Below the pieces are notes generated by a model. That model saw only the letters and a list, made by a program, of their open reading frames with translations, did not search any database and had not been told where the DNA came from. DNA of 61,629 bases from an uncultured Pseudomonadota bacterium (lineage in GTDB: Bacteria; Pseudomonadota; Alphaproteobacteria; UBA9219): NCBI GenBank assembly GCA_903919315.1, contig CAIXHP010000055.1, positions 1-61,629 on the forward strand, read 5' to 3'. Of the stretch, positions 9,973-20,607 are shown one piece after another. Each line of letters starts with the position of its first letter. The first letter of the stretch is position 1. Position numbers and translations under genes: made by a program.

Positions 9973-11766
9973 ATGCTCACATACAACGCGCCCCTGTCCG
10001 ACATCCGTTTCGTCCTCACCCACCTGATCGGGATGGAGAAGCTCGCAGCCCTCCCCGGCTATGATTCGATCAACGATGAGTTGGCCTTCGCCGTCCTCGA
10101 CGAAGCCGCAAGACTGGCCAGAGAAGTCTTCGCGCCGCTGAACCAAACCGGCGACAAACAAGGCGCGCGATTCTTCAACAACGTCGTGACCACGCCGACG
10201 GGCTTTAAGGAAGCCTACCGGGCGCATGTGGACGGCGGCTGGAACGGCCTCGCCATCGAAAGCGAACTGGGCGGCCAAGGCCTGCCGTGGACAATCGCCA
10301 TGACGGTGCAAGAGCTGTGGCAGTCCGCCAACATGGCGCTGGCGCTCTGCACCCTGCTCAATCAAGGCGCGATTGAGTTGCTGGCCGCGCACGGCAGCGA
10401 AGCGCTCAAGACGAAATACCTGCCCAAGATGGTCACCGGCGATTGGACGGGCACCATGAACATCACGGAACCGCAAGCCGGTTCCGATGTCGGCGCGGTG
10501 CGCTGCAAGGCCGAACGCGCGGGCGATCATTTCCTCATCACGGGCCAAAAGATCTTCATCAGCTATGGCGACCACGACATGGCTGACAACATCATCCATT
10601 TCGTCCTCGCCCGTCTGCCCGACGCGCCGGAAGGCACGCGCGGCCTGTCGCTCTTCCTTGTGCCGAAACTTATGGTCAAGGACGACGGCAGCTTGGGTGA
10701 ACCCAACGACGTGCGCGTGGTGTCCATCGAACACAAACTGGGGCAACACGCGGGCCCGACCTGCATCATGGCCTTTGGCGACAAAGAAGGCGCCATCGGC
10801 TATCTCGTCGGCGAAGAAAACGGCGGCATCGCGGGCATGTTCACGATGATGAACAACGCCCGCATCGGTGTCGGCGTTCAAGGCCTCGCGCTGATGGAAC
10901 GCTCCTACCAACTGGCGCGGAACTACGCCAAGATGCGCGTGCAAAGCCGCGATGTCGCCAAGCCCAAGGAACCGCCCGTCCTCATCATCAAGCACCCCGA
11001 CGTGCGGCGTATGCTGATGACGATGCGGTCGCAAACCGAAGCGGCGCGCGCCTTGGCGCTGATGTGCGCCTTCGCCATCGACACGAGCAAGCGCGAAACG
11101 GACGCAGCGCAAAAGAGAGCGGCCACCGAGCGCGTTGACCTGCTCACCCCCGTCATCAAGGCGTGGTTCACGGATCTCAGCAACGAAGTGGCCTCTCTGG
11201 GCGTTCAAGTGTTCGGCGGCATGGGCTATGTCGAGGAAAGCGGCGCGGCGCAACACATGCGCGACGCGCGCGTCCTGTCGATCTACGAAGGGGCCAACGG
11301 CATCCACGCCAACGACCTCGTCTTCCGCAAGCTGGCGCGGGACAACGGCACGGCCTTCCGCGTCATGATCGCCGAAGTCGATGCCTTCCTCGCGGAGCTC
11401 AAGAAACAGTCCGGCGAAGCCTTCGCCTCGATGTACAAAAACCTGTCCCTGTCGCTGGTTAAGCTGCTGGAAACCGGGATCTGGATCATCCAGCAAGCCA
11501 AGGCCGATCCGTCAAAGGCGGCGGCCGGAGCCGCGCCGTTCCTGCGCCTGACGGGCAACACGCTCGGCGGCTTCTATCTGATCCAGTCCGCCTATCTGGC
11601 GCAAAAAGACCTGACGGCGGGCACAGGCGACGCGAATTATCTCACGGCAAAAATCGCCACCGCCCGCTTCTACGCCGAACACATCCTGCCCCAAAACATC
11701 GGCTTGTCGGCCACAGTTGTAGAAGGCTCCACCGCCACGCTGGGCATGCCGGAAACCGCGTTCTAA
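9973..11766 (+). CDS. acyl-CoA dehydrogenase, long form (DmdC/FadE-like with C-terminal extension)
   Basis: FAD-dependent enzyme that introduces the alpha-beta double bond into acyl-CoA. At 597 residues it belongs to the long subgroup, with an N-terminal extension before the core and a C-terminal domain after it. The core shows the FAD/substrate-binding TEPQAGSDVGAVR and the catalytic base in SIYEGANGIHAND (Glu439). This subgroup includes DmdC (3-methylmercaptopropionyl-CoA dehydrogenase) and many uncharacterised fatty-acyl-CoA dehydrogenases, so the substrate cannot be read from the sequence. The gene stands alone and is followed by a strong hairpin. Confidence 0.93.
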   Translation: MLTYNAPLSDIRFVLTHLIGMEKLAALPGYDSINDELAFAVLDEAARLAREVFAPLNQTGDKQGARFFNNVVTTPTGFKEAYRAHVDGGWNGLAIESELGGQGLPWTIAMTVQELWQSANMALALCTLLNQGAIELLAAHGSEALKTKYLPKMVTGDWTGTMNITEPQAGSDVGAVRCKAERAGDHFLITGQKIFISYGDHDMADNIIHFVLARLPDAPEGTRGLSLFLVPKLMVKDDGSLGEPNDVRVVSIEHKLGQHAGPTCIMAFGDKEGAIGYLVGEENGGIAGMFTMMNNARIGVGVQGLALMERSYQLARNYAKMRVQSRDVAKPKEPPVLIIKHPDVRRMLMTMRSQTEAARALALMCAFAIDTSKRETDAAQKRAATERVDLLTPVIKAWFTDLSNEVASLGVQVFGGMGYVEESGAAQHMRDARVLSIYEGANGIHANDLVFRKLARDNGTAFRVMIAEVDAFLAELKKQSGEAFASMYKNLSLSLVKLLETGIWIIQQAKADPSKAAAGAAPFLRLTGNTLGGFYLIQSAYLAQKDLTAGTGDANYLTAKIATARFYAEHILPQNIGLSATVVEGSTATLGMPETAF

Positions 11767-11775
11767 CCTACGAAC

Positions 11776-11815
11776 CTTCATGCGCGGCCTCTCCGCAAAG
11801 AGAGGCCGCGTGAAG
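11776..11815 (+). terminator. strong hairpin after the acyl-CoA dehydrogenase
   Basis: CGCGGCCTCTC (11783-11793) pairs perfectly with GAGAGGCCGCG (11800-11810) across a CGCAAA loop. The stem is extended by CTTCA/TGAAG outside a two-base bulge. It starts ten bases after the stop codon. There is no T-run, so it may be a terminator assisted by Rho or an mRNA-stabilising structure. Confidence 0.55.
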
Positions 11816-11847
11816 GCCGATGTAGGCCTGAAGACAAACAAAATGCC

Positions 11848-11874
11848 GTCATGCCCGCGAAGGCGGGCATCCCG
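11848..11874. repeat. dispersed palindromic repeat, copy A
   Basis: GTCATGCCCGCGAAGGCGGG followed by CATCCCG: an imperfect palindrome folding as ATGCCCGC/GCGGGCAT. The same unit recurs at 24994-25020, 25051-25077, 38021-38052 and 43359-43384. Such short intergenic palindromes are common in Proteobacteria. Confidence 0.75.
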
Positions 11875-11930
11875 TTTGTTTTCTCGCTATTTGAACACAG
11901 AAGGACGAACGCGCCGCTCAGAGCCGCGCG

Positions 11931-12335
11931 TTAAGCGCCCAACGCTTCCAGCTTGGCCTGAACGATCACCAGCTTGGCTTCCGAATCCGCACGACCGCCA
12001 AAGGCAGGATCAGCCAAATCGTCCCTGAGCGCCTTGGCTTCGTCCGAAAGCTGGGCGCGATCAAGTTTCGCAACCGGCACGGCATCTTCAGCCAAAAGCG
12101 TGCAGCGTTCGTTCGTCACCTCGGCAAAGCCTCCGGCGACGAAAAAGTGGTCGGACACGGTGTGGTCATCCGCCTCATACACCTCAATCACGCCGGGGCG
12201 CAGAGTCGTGATTATCGGCGTGTGGCCCGCCATCACGCCATAATCTCCCTCGCTGCCCGGCACCGTAACCATGGTCACGTCTTTGTTCAGCAGAAGCTTT
12301 TCAGGGGAGACGAGTTCAAGCGAAAATTTTTTCAT
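11931..12335 (-). CDS. atpC: F1F0 ATP synthase subunit epsilon
   Basis: Central-stalk subunit of F1 that couples rotation and inhibits ATP hydrolysis. The 134-residue protein begins KFSLELVSPEKLL and shows the conserved beta-sandwich motifs VPGSEGDYGVMAGHTP and FVAGGFAEV, followed by a helical C-terminal part. The ATG at 12335 overlaps the TGA of the ORF upstream (ATGA), and an AGGGGA sequence eight bases before it lies inside that ORF. The frame is open further upstream but there covers non-ATPase sequence. In most alphaproteobacteria atpC follows atpD directly. Here 505 bases intervene. Confidence 0.95.
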   Translation of the reverse strand: MKKFSLELVSPEKLLLNKDVTMVTVPGSEGDYGVMAGHTPIITTLRPGVIEVYEADDHTVSDHFFVAGGFAEVTNERCTLLAEDAVPVAKLDRAQLSDEAKALRDDLADPAFGGRADSEAKLVIVQAKLEALGA

Positions 12336-12840
12336 AAAGTCGGTCCCCTGCGAAGCTGTAAAGATGTTTTCCACCGGGCCGCCGCGTGTTCGGCAACACG
12401 CCTGCACAACGTCATAGGCCCCTCAGGCAAGCGCACATTCCTCAGGGAAAACCGGCATTGATTGAGGCTGTACTGTCCGCGATCAAGAAAAGGCGTACAG
12501 GGCAAACCCTTTCGGCTCGCTACAAATGAGGCAAAGTGCGGCATGCCAAACCCGGCGATCGCCTTAGGCGAAAGAAGTGATCGCATCGCGAATTTCCAAG
12601 CTAGGCGTCTTGGGATTCGAGCAAAGTGCATATCGAAAGCAAGAGCGTTTTCGGCGCCAGCGCGCAACCTCGTTCTTAAAAAAATCTTCGGGCTGCTCCA
12701 AACAGCGTAGGCAAAAGGAACCGACTCCTCATTCCCAACGCGCCGCGCTACCCTCCAACGGAAAAACGCCGTCCGCGCTTGAACCTCCGCAAACTGTCGA
12801 TACGCGTGGACAACATCCGAAGGTCTAAGCGGTCGCCTCA

Positions 12841-12841
<1 letters not shown>
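12332..12841 (-). CDS. hypothetical 169-residue basic protein between atpD and atpC
   Basis: This ORF fills the atpD-atpC gap exactly. Its ATG overlaps the atpD stop (TGATG), its own TGA overlaps the atpC start (ATGA), and GAGGCGG in the end of atpD is seven bases before its ATG. The predicted protein is arginine-rich (about one residue in seven), with no clear signal peptide, TM segment or family motif. Codon use differs from its neighbours (AGG, AGA, CGA, TTA and GTA occur, with weaker G/C at third positions), so it may be acquired, recently arisen or noncoding filler. I do not recognise it. The coupling on both sides is the main argument that it is translated. Confidence 0.4.
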
Positions 12842-14581
<1,740 letters not shown>

Positions 14582-14583
14582 GA

Positions 14584-15468
14584 CTAAACCGCCTCCGCCC
14601 CGGAAATGATTTCGATGAGTTCTTTCGTAATATAGGCTTGGCGGCTGCGGTTGTAGTTCAGCGTCAGTTTGTTGATCATATCGCCCGCATTGCGTGTGGC
14701 GTTGTCCATTGCGCTCATCCGCGCGCCCTGTTCGCCCGCCGCGCTTTCCAGCAAAGCCGTGTAAATCTGGATAGCCAGATTACGCGGCAAAATTTGGGCA
14801 AGGATCGATTCCTCGTCCGGCTCAAACTCAGGCGCGACGGCGGGGGCGGAGTCCTGCATCGCGGCGGGCTTGACCGGAACGATCTGCTTAACCGTCACAA
14901 CTTGCGAAATAACCGACTTGAACCGGTTATAGACCAAGTGAGCCACATCGAACTGGCCCGCATCAAACATCGCCACCAGCGTCGTCGCCAAATCATCCGC
15001 CGAGCTAAAGGCGACGCGGCGGTTGGTCACATCGTCCACCGCGCGAATGATCTTGTCGGCATAGTCGCGGCGCAGCAAATCGCGGCCCTTGCGTCCGACG
15101 CACAGCAGCTTGACCTGCTTGCCGTCGAGTTCGAGCTGCCTGATCTGCCGCCGCGCTTCGCGGACGATGGAGCCGTTAAAAGCCCCGCACAAACCGCGAT
15201 CCGACGTGACGACCACCAGCAGAATCGTATCCTGCTTGCCCGTCCCCGCGATCAGGCGCGGCGTGGACTCGGAAACCACCAGATTGCCCGCCAACGTGTC
15301 CAGCATCCGCGCCATGCGCGTGGCATAGGGACGCGCGGCCTCGGCATGTTCCTGAGCGCGGCGCAGCTTGCTTGCGGCCACCATCTTCATGGCCGCCGTG
15401 ATCTTGCGCGTGGACTTAACGCTCGCGATGCGATTTTTGAGGTCTTTTAAGCTGGGCATGGCGCTCAA
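14584..15468 (-). CDS. atpG: F1F0 ATP synthase subunit gamma
   Basis: The rotor shaft of F1, 294 residues. The N-terminal helix reads [19 protein letters not shown] and then [26 protein letters not shown] is present near residue 90, and the C-terminal helix holds [19 protein letters not shown], all diagnostic. An internal ATG three codons in (15459) is an alternative start. No atpA lies upstream of it: the next gene in that direction is an ABC transporter binding protein, and atpH-atpA lie near 55 kb. Confidence 0.96.
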   Translation of the reverse strand: MSAMPSLKDLKNRIASVKSTRKITAAMKMVAASKLRRAQEHAEAARPYATRMARMLDTLAGNLVVSESTPRLIAGTGKQDTILLVVVTSDRGLCGAFNGSIVREARRQIRQLELDGKQVKLLCVGRKGRDLLRRDYADKIIRAVDDVTNRRVAFSSADDLATTLVAMFDAGQFDVAHLVYNRFKSVISQVVTVKQIVPVKPAAMQDSAPAVAPEFEPDEESILAQILPRNLAIQIYTALLESAAGEQGARMSAMDNATRNAGDMINKLTLNYNRSRQAYITKELIEIISGAEAV

Positions 15469-15557
15469 AGCCAGAGGTTAAAATCGTGTGTTTTTTGGCG
15501 GATTATGGCGGTCTGGTCAAGGAAAAACAGCCCCGCTGGCCAAGCAAGCCTTCCCCC

Positions 15558-16640
15558 TTACGGAACCGCGACAACCTCACGCCCACGCCACTGAAGCAGA
15601 GCCACGGGAAGATCGGAATCCCCCTTGGCGTTAAAGCTCAACGGCCCCATCAGCGTGGTAAAGCGTCCATGCCCCAGCTCTTGCACAACCTTTGCCGAAT
15701 CGGCGGCTCCGGCGCGAGTCATCGCCTGCGCCAATGTTTCGATGGCGGCATAACTGCCATAGGTCAGGACATTCGGCTCCATACGGCCCCGCGCCTTCAA
15801 CCGCTCGACGACCTCAGGCGTAACCTTGGGCGGCTCTGCAGCCCTCACGGTGTAGAACCCTTCTCCGGCATCACCCGTGATGTGCTTAAACTCCGGCAGA
15901 CTGAGCGTCGAAGCGCCGACCATGAGCGCCTGCAGCTTTTGATCCCGCGCCTGTCGCACGAACAAACCGCCCTCGCGCATGAACAGACCGAGATAAACCG
16001 CCCCAACGCCTTCGTTCTTAAGCCGGGCGATCAAAGGCGAAAAGTCGTTTTCGCCCGGATTAACATCCAGAAACACGATGTCGCTCACGCCGCCTTCCGC
16101 CAATCGCGCCTTAACCAAATCGGCAAGCCCACGGCAAAAGGTGCTTTTGTCGTGAATAACGGCGATTTTTTTGCCCTTGGCCTGTTTCAACAGGAAATCG
16201 GCAGCCACCCGCGCATGATCGTTATCGCGGCCCGACAGGCGGAAAACCGTGCGCCAGCCATGATCCGTTACCGCCGAATTCAGCGCAATCGTCACAATCT
16301 GCGGTATCCCCGCCTCGTCCGCGATCGGTGAGGCCGCCATGGTCGAGCCGGAGCAAGACGCGTTCAAAATGACCTTCACGTCCTTGGCCACCATGCGGTT
16401 CATCACGGCCACGGCCTGACGCGGGTCGCAAGCGTCGTCCATCATCTCGAGCTTCAGTTTTTGCCCCAACACCCCGCCTTGCGCGTTGATATCATCAACC
16501 GCCTGCTCGGCCCCAACCTTCCAATAATCGCTCTCCGAAGCCACCGGCCCCGTCAACGGCCCATAGACTCCGATGGTGATGTCAGCGTGCGCCGCGCTGG
16601 GAAGACACAGTACGGCGAGGGCAAGAAGCAGTTTTTTCAT
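15558..16640 (-). CDS. branched-chain amino acid-type ABC transporter substrate-binding protein (copy 1)
   Basis: Periplasmic binding protein of the type I (LivJ/LivK-like, Peripla_BP_6) fold, 360 residues. A Sec signal peptide (KKLLLALAVLCLPSAAHA) precedes the mature start DITIGVYGPLTGPVAS. EMMDDACDPRQAVAVMNRMV is the usual second-strand region. The ATG at 16640 is chosen because the open frame upstream lacks signal-peptide character. It is a tandem paralogue of the next gene upstream, and the two share a nearly identical start region. The ligand (branched-chain amino acid, amide or other) cannot be read from sequence. Confidence 0.92.
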   Translation of the reverse strand: MKKLLLALAVLCLPSAAHADITIGVYGPLTGPVASESDYWKVGAEQAVDDINAQGGVLGQKLKLEMMDDACDPRQAVAVMNRMVAKDVKVILNASCSGSTMAASPIADEAGIPQIVTIALNSAVTDHGWRTVFRLSGRDNDHARVAADFLLKQAKGKKIAVIHDKSTFCRGLADLVKARLAEGGVSDIVFLDVNPGENDFSPLIARLKNEGVGAVYLGLFMREGGLFVRQARDQKLQALMVGASTLSLPEFKHITGDAGEGFYTVRAAEPPKVTPEVVERLKARGRMEPNVLTYGSYAAIETLAQAMTRAGAADSAKVVQELGHGRFTTLMGPLSFNAKGDSDLPVALLQWRGREVVAVP

Positions 16641-16669
16641 CGTGAGGCCTATCATCCAGTTTGACACAT

Positions 16670-17752
16670 CTACTGTACTGAAACCAATCCAGCACCATGC
16701 CATTGGTAAAGCCCTACGGCTAGGCTGGAGTCGCCTTTATCATTGAAACCCGACTCCCCCATGATCGTTTGGAAGCGTCCTTTGTGCAAAGCCACAGAGA
16801 TTCGAACGGCTTCCGCTGATTTTTCCTGCTCCATGGCCTGTGCCAGCGTCTCTATTCCGGCGTAGTTTATATAAGTATGAACGGCTGGTTCAACATGTCC
16901 GCGCTTTCTGAGCCGTTCGATAACATCTGCGGGAATAGGCTCAGGCACCTTTTGATTGACGACATAAACGCCGTCCGCCGCATCTCCGGCTATACGCTTG
17001 AACTCCAGCAAGCTAAGGGGTTGGGCGCCGACCATAAGCGGCAGAAATTTTTGATCTTTCGCCTGACGCACAAACAAACCGCCTTCGCGCATGAACAGCG
17101 CAAGATAAACGGCGTCGATGCCGTCATTCTTCAGTTTCGCGATAATCGGCGACAGGTCGTTTTCACCGGGGTTGATGGCCAAAAGCTCGACCTCACGCTC
17201 TCCCGCTTCCCTCAACCCTTTTTCAGCCAAGTCAGCAAGGCCTCGCGTAACAGCGCTCTTATCATGAATGATAGCTATCTTTTTCCCCCGCGCTTTCTGC
17301 AAGAGATACGCCACGGCGACACGCGCATGATCATTGTCGCGTCCCGACATACGGTAGACTGTACCCCAGCCGTGATCAGTAATGGCGGAGTTCAAGGCAA
17401 CGGTAACGATCTGAGGGATGCCCACCTCGTCACTGATGGGCGAAGCAGCCAGAATGGCCCCGGAACAGGAACCGGACAGGATCGCCTTAACGTTCTTCGT
17501 GACCATGCGGTTCATCACGGCCACGGCCTGACGCGGGTCGCAGGCATCATCCATCATTTCAAGCTTCAGTTTTTGCCCAAGCACGCCACCACGCGCGTTA
17601 ACATCTTCGATAGCCTGCTCGATGCCCACCTTCCAATAATCGCTCTCCGATGCCACCGGCCCGGTCAGCGGCCCATAAGCCCCTATCGTGATATCAGCGT
17701 ACGCCGCGCAAGGGAGACACAGGACGGCGAGGGCAAGAAGCAGTTTTTTCAT
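16670..17752 (-). CDS. branched-chain amino acid-type ABC transporter substrate-binding protein (copy 2)
   Basis: Same family and exact length (360 residues) as the downstream copy, with the near-identical signal peptide KKLLLALAVLCLPCAAYA and mature start DITIGAYGPLTGPVAS. The two genes are spaced 1112 bases start to start, and about 30 bases around each start codon are the same, so this is a tandem duplication. Divergence is greatest in the C-terminal lobe, which fits ligand specialisation. It follows the permease genes livM and livH in the same direction, so the four genes probably make one operon. Confidence 0.92.
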   Translation of the reverse strand: MKKLLLALAVLCLPCAAYADITIGAYGPLTGPVASESDYWKVGIEQAIEDVNARGGVLGQKLKLEMMDDACDPRQAVAVMNRMVTKNVKAILSGSCSGAILAASPISDEVGIPQIVTVALNSAITDHGWGTVYRMSGRDNDHARVAVAYLLQKARGKKIAIIHDKSAVTRGLADLAEKGLREAGEREVELLAINPGENDLSPIIAKLKNDGIDAVYLALFMREGGLFVRQAKDQKFLPLMVGAQPLSLLEFKRIAGDAADGVYVVNQKVPEPIPADVIERLRKRGHVEPAVHTYINYAGIETLAQAMEQEKSAEAVRISVALHKGRFQTIMGESGFNDKGDSSLAVGLYQWHGAGLVSVQ

Positions 17753-17821
17753 CGTGAGGCCTATCGTGATGGAGCATCAGGAGAACACAAATCGGCACAT
17801 CCCTCAAGTTCAGCGCAAGGC

Positions 17822-19102
17822 CTACAGCCTAACCGTCGGTTCCCGCGCCGACATCAGCCCACCGGGCCGCCAGATCATGACCAGCACCATGCCGAGGCCA
17901 AAGGCCAGCATGCGGAATTGCTCCAGATCGCGGAACAGTTCCGGCAAGCCGATGATAAACAGGGTCGCCAAAACCACGCCCATCAGGCTCCCCATCCCGC
18001 CCAGAATGATGATGGCCAAAATGGTGGCGGATTCCATAAAGGTGAAGCTTTCCGGACTGATGAACCCTTGCCGCGCCGCAAAGAAGGCTCCGCCCAGCCC
18101 CGCCACCGACGCGGCCAAGGCGTAGGCCGTCAGCTTGACCCACCAGCGGTTGACCCCCAGCGCGGCGCACGCAACCTCATCCTCACGAAGAGCCTCCCAC
18201 GCCCGTCCCAACGGCAAACGGCGGAGACGCCAGCTGAACCATCCCACCAACAGAGCCATGCCCAGAATAATGTAATAAAGGAAAACAACGCGCTGCGAAG
18301 GATCGAACGCGAGGCCGAAAACGTCGTGGAAAAGCGCCTGACCCTCCTCGCCGGAACGCGCGAACTCCATACCAAACAAACGCGGACGCGGCACGCCAGA
18401 CAAGCCGTTCGGCCCGCCGGTCAACGTCGTCCAGTTGATAAGAATGAGCCGCGTGATTTCCCCGAATCCCAGCGTCACGATGGCAAAATAATCGCCGCGC
18501 AAGCGCAAGACCGGAAACCCCAGAACAACCCCCACCGCCGCCGCGATCAACCCGCACAAGGGCAGCGCCGCCCAAAACCCCATGTCGGCATATTGGGCCA
18601 ACAGCGCGTAGCTGTAAGCGCCAATGGCGTAGAACGCGACATAGCCCAGATCAAGCAACCCCGCATACCCCACCGTGATGTTCAGCCCCCACGCCAGCAT
18701 AATGTAGGTCAACACCATGATCCCGACATCCAGAACATAGCGGCTCGAAAACGGCATGAGCGGAAGCAGCAGCGTGGCGAGAATAAGAATGGCCGGAAGG
18801 GCAAAACGCGTTTTCAGCAAGCGTCTTTTCTTGCGCCGCTGCACCGAAAAAACCTTCGCCGAACGCGCGACCCATGCGCTTATCTGAGAGAACATACGCC
18901 CCAACCCACGGGCGCGGCGCAACAAAGCCAGAACAGCCAACCGCCCCAGAAACACCGTCACAACCACGGCAAGCACGCGATCCAGATGCCATTCCGCCGT
19001 GAGGCCATGCGCGCTTTCAATCGTGCGCGCGCCCATCAGCGGCAAGGTCAAAACGCCCGCGATCAGCGCGGCCAGCAAAGCGTCCTTGAGGCGGGCGATC
19101 AT
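17822..19102 (-). CDS. livM: branched-chain amino acid-type ABC transporter permease LivM
   Basis: Inner-membrane permease, 426 residues with about ten TM segments. It carries WGLNITVGYAGLLDLGYVAF and then GAYSYALL, the conserved GDYFAIVTLGFGEI, TGGPNGLSG, and the ATPase-contacting loop GRAWEALREDEVACAALGVN. An N-terminal extension of about 100 residues holds two extra hydrophobic segments and a basic linker, as in the longer LivM subgroup. It starts six bases after the stop of livH. No cognate ATPase is in the window. Confidence 0.93.
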   Translation of the reverse strand: MIARLKDALLAALIAGVLTLPLMGARTIESAHGLTAEWHLDRVLAVVVTVFLGRLAVLALLRRARGLGRMFSQISAWVARSAKVFSVQRRKKRRLLKTRFALPAILILATLLLPLMPFSSRYVLDVGIMVLTYIMLAWGLNITVGYAGLLDLGYVAFYAIGAYSYALLAQYADMGFWAALPLCGLIAAAVGVVLGFPVLRLRGDYFAIVTLGFGEITRLILINWTTLTGGPNGLSGVPRPRLFGMEFARSGEEGQALFHDVFGLAFDPSQRVVFLYYIILGMALLVGWFSWRLRRLPLGRAWEALREDEVACAALGVNRWWVKLTAYALAASVAGLGGAFFAARQGFISPESFTFMESATILAIIILGGMGSLMGVVLATLFIIGLPELFRDLEQFRMLAFGLGMVLVMIWRPGGLMSAREPTVRL

Positions 19103-19108
19103 GAAGCG

Positions 19109-20026
19109 TCACACTTTCTCGATCTCAGGCCGTCCGAACAACCCATTCGGACGCAGCATCAGCACCAACATGAGAATGCCGAACACGGCAACATCCTTGT
19201 ACTGGGCGCTGACATACCCGGCCCAAAAGGATTCGATCAAACCGATTAACAGCCCGCCCAGCATCGCGCCGGGCAAGGAACCAATCCCGCCCAGCACAGC
19301 GGCGGTAAACGCCTTCATGCCCGCCAGAAAGCCCATAAAGAAATCGACCACGCCGTAATACATCGTCACCATAAAGCCCGCGATAGCCGCCAGCACGGCC
19401 CCGATGACAAAGGTAATCGCAATCGTGCGATCGACATTCACGCCCAGCAGCGCGGCCATCACCTTGTCCTGTTCGCAAGCGCGCTGCGCCCGCCCCAGCG
19501 TCGTGCGGCGAATCACGAGAGTCACGCCGGTCATCAGCGCGACCGTCAAAACCATGATGATGATCTGCATATAGGACACCGACACCGTGAACCCGTCCGC
19601 CCTGTCCATAAGCGTCACACCTCCCTGCATCACCGGCTGCATCGTCTTGACGCGCGCGCCCTGCAGCAGTTGGACGTAGTTCTGCAACAACACCGACATG
19701 CCAATCGACGAAATCAACGCCGCGAGGCGCGGCGCGTTACGCAGGGGACGATAGGCCACGCGTTCAATCGTCCAGCCGTAAAGCCCCGTCACCACGATCG
19801 TGACGATCAGAGCCACCGCGAGCATCACGGCCACGTTGTCCATCCCCGTCAGCCCGCACACCACGAAACTGATAACCGTGACGAAAGCGCCGATCATGTA
19901 AATCTCGCCATGCGCGAAATTGATCATGCCGATGATGCCAAACACCATCGTGTAGCCGATGGCGATCAACCCATACACCGCGCCGAGCGTCAGGCCGTTG
20001 ATAAGTTGCTGGAGAAGATAATCCAT
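19109..20026 (-). CDS. livH: branched-chain amino acid-type ABC transporter permease LivH
   Basis: Inner-membrane permease, 305 residues with about eight TM segments. GLIAIGYTMVFGIIGMINFA followed by HGEIYMIGAF is the family hallmark, and GRAQRACEQDKVMAALLGVN is the coupling loop that contacts an ATP-binding subunit. It partners LivM and the two binding proteins downstream. It is preceded by a small secreted-protein gene eight bases away, which may be the first gene of the operon. Confidence 0.94.
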   Translation of the reverse strand: MDYLLQQLINGLTLGAVYGLIAIGYTMVFGIIGMINFAHGEIYMIGAFVTVISFVVCGLTGMDNVAVMLAVALIVTIVVTGLYGWTIERVAYRPLRNAPRLAALISSIGMSVLLQNYVQLLQGARVKTMQPVMQGGVTLMDRADGFTVSVSYMQIIIMVLTVALMTGVTLVIRRTTLGRAQRACEQDKVMAALLGVNVDRTIAITFVIGAVLAAIAGFMVTMYYGVVDFFMGFLAGMKAFTAAVLGGIGSLPGAMLGGLLIGLIESFWAGYVSAQYKDVAVFGILMLVLMLRPNGLFGRPEIEKV

Positions 20027-20033
20027 AAGAAAA

Positions 20034-20531
20034 TTAGCCCTTGTTCGCCGTTCTTACCTTGTCGGAACAAGCAGGCTCAAGCGTACGCGCGGCGGCGCGC
20101 AAGCGTCCGACCTCGCCTTCCAGCACAGGAAGCCCCGCATTGCGCAGCGCAATCACCTTGTCGCGTCGCTGGGCGCAAAACGCAGGCGAGGAAACATTGG
20201 CCGCTTGCTGGCCGATCTCGTTGGCCAGTAACGTGCGCAAACGATCCAAACGATCCACGCCTTGACCGCCATAGGCTTTCTTATAATAGGCCGTCAGGGT
20301 CTGCTCGGCGTCGTGCAGCGTCGTGATGTTGCTCTTGGTAAAACCGGTATAAGCCGCCACAAGGTCTTGCCCCGTCGAACTTTGATGGCATGTCACTGTG
20401 ATGACCATCAACTCGGAATGCAGCCGAAGCCATTGCTCGGCGTTCACTTCATCAGGGGAATAGCAGCGATTGGCAGCGGCGGCAGGCATCGCACAGAGCA
20501 GCACCGCCACAAACATCATCCAGCATTTCAT
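20034..20531 (-). CDS. small secreted protein of unknown function
   Basis: A 165-residue protein with a clear signal peptide (CWMMFVAVLLCAMPAAAA, cleavage near residue 19). The mature part has four cysteines, suited to two disulfides, and a helical pattern with conserved-looking blocks NAEQWLRLHSELMVIT and AYYKKAYG. The ATG at 20531 has GAGGTGCAGG just upstream. A TTG four codons earlier is the alternative. It ends eight bases before livH, so it may be transcribed with the transporter. I do not recognise the family. Confidence 0.75.
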   Translation of the reverse strand: MKCWMMFVAVLLCAMPAAAANRCYSPDEVNAEQWLRLHSELMVITVTCHQSSTGQDLVAAYTGFTKSNITTLHDAEQTLTAYYKKAYGGQGVDRLDRLRTLLANEIGQQAANVSSPAFCAQRRDKVIALRNAGLPVLEGEVGRLRAAARTLEPACSDKVRTANKG

Positions 20532-20607
20532 CCTGCACCTCAACGAGTCGGAAGGGAAACGTCAACCTACACCATTCGGACGTTTCGACCAAATGCCGCG
20601 CAACCGC

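Noticed and set aside
9955-11496. 513-codon reverse-strand ORF opposite the acyl-CoA dehydrogenase
   Set aside because: It is the shadow frame of a clear enzyme gene, with composition typical of antisense reading of high-GC DNA.
11783-11810. Classical intrinsic terminator after the acyl-CoA dehydrogenase
   Set aside because: The hairpin is strong but there is no T-run on either side, so I list it only as a hairpin/possible terminator with reduced confidence.
16877-19249. 790-codon plus-strand ORF across the liv cluster
   Set aside because: It spans the 3' part of one binding-protein gene and livM in antisense. The product is His/Arg/Gln-rich with no domain. Three intact genes on the minus strand explain the DNA.
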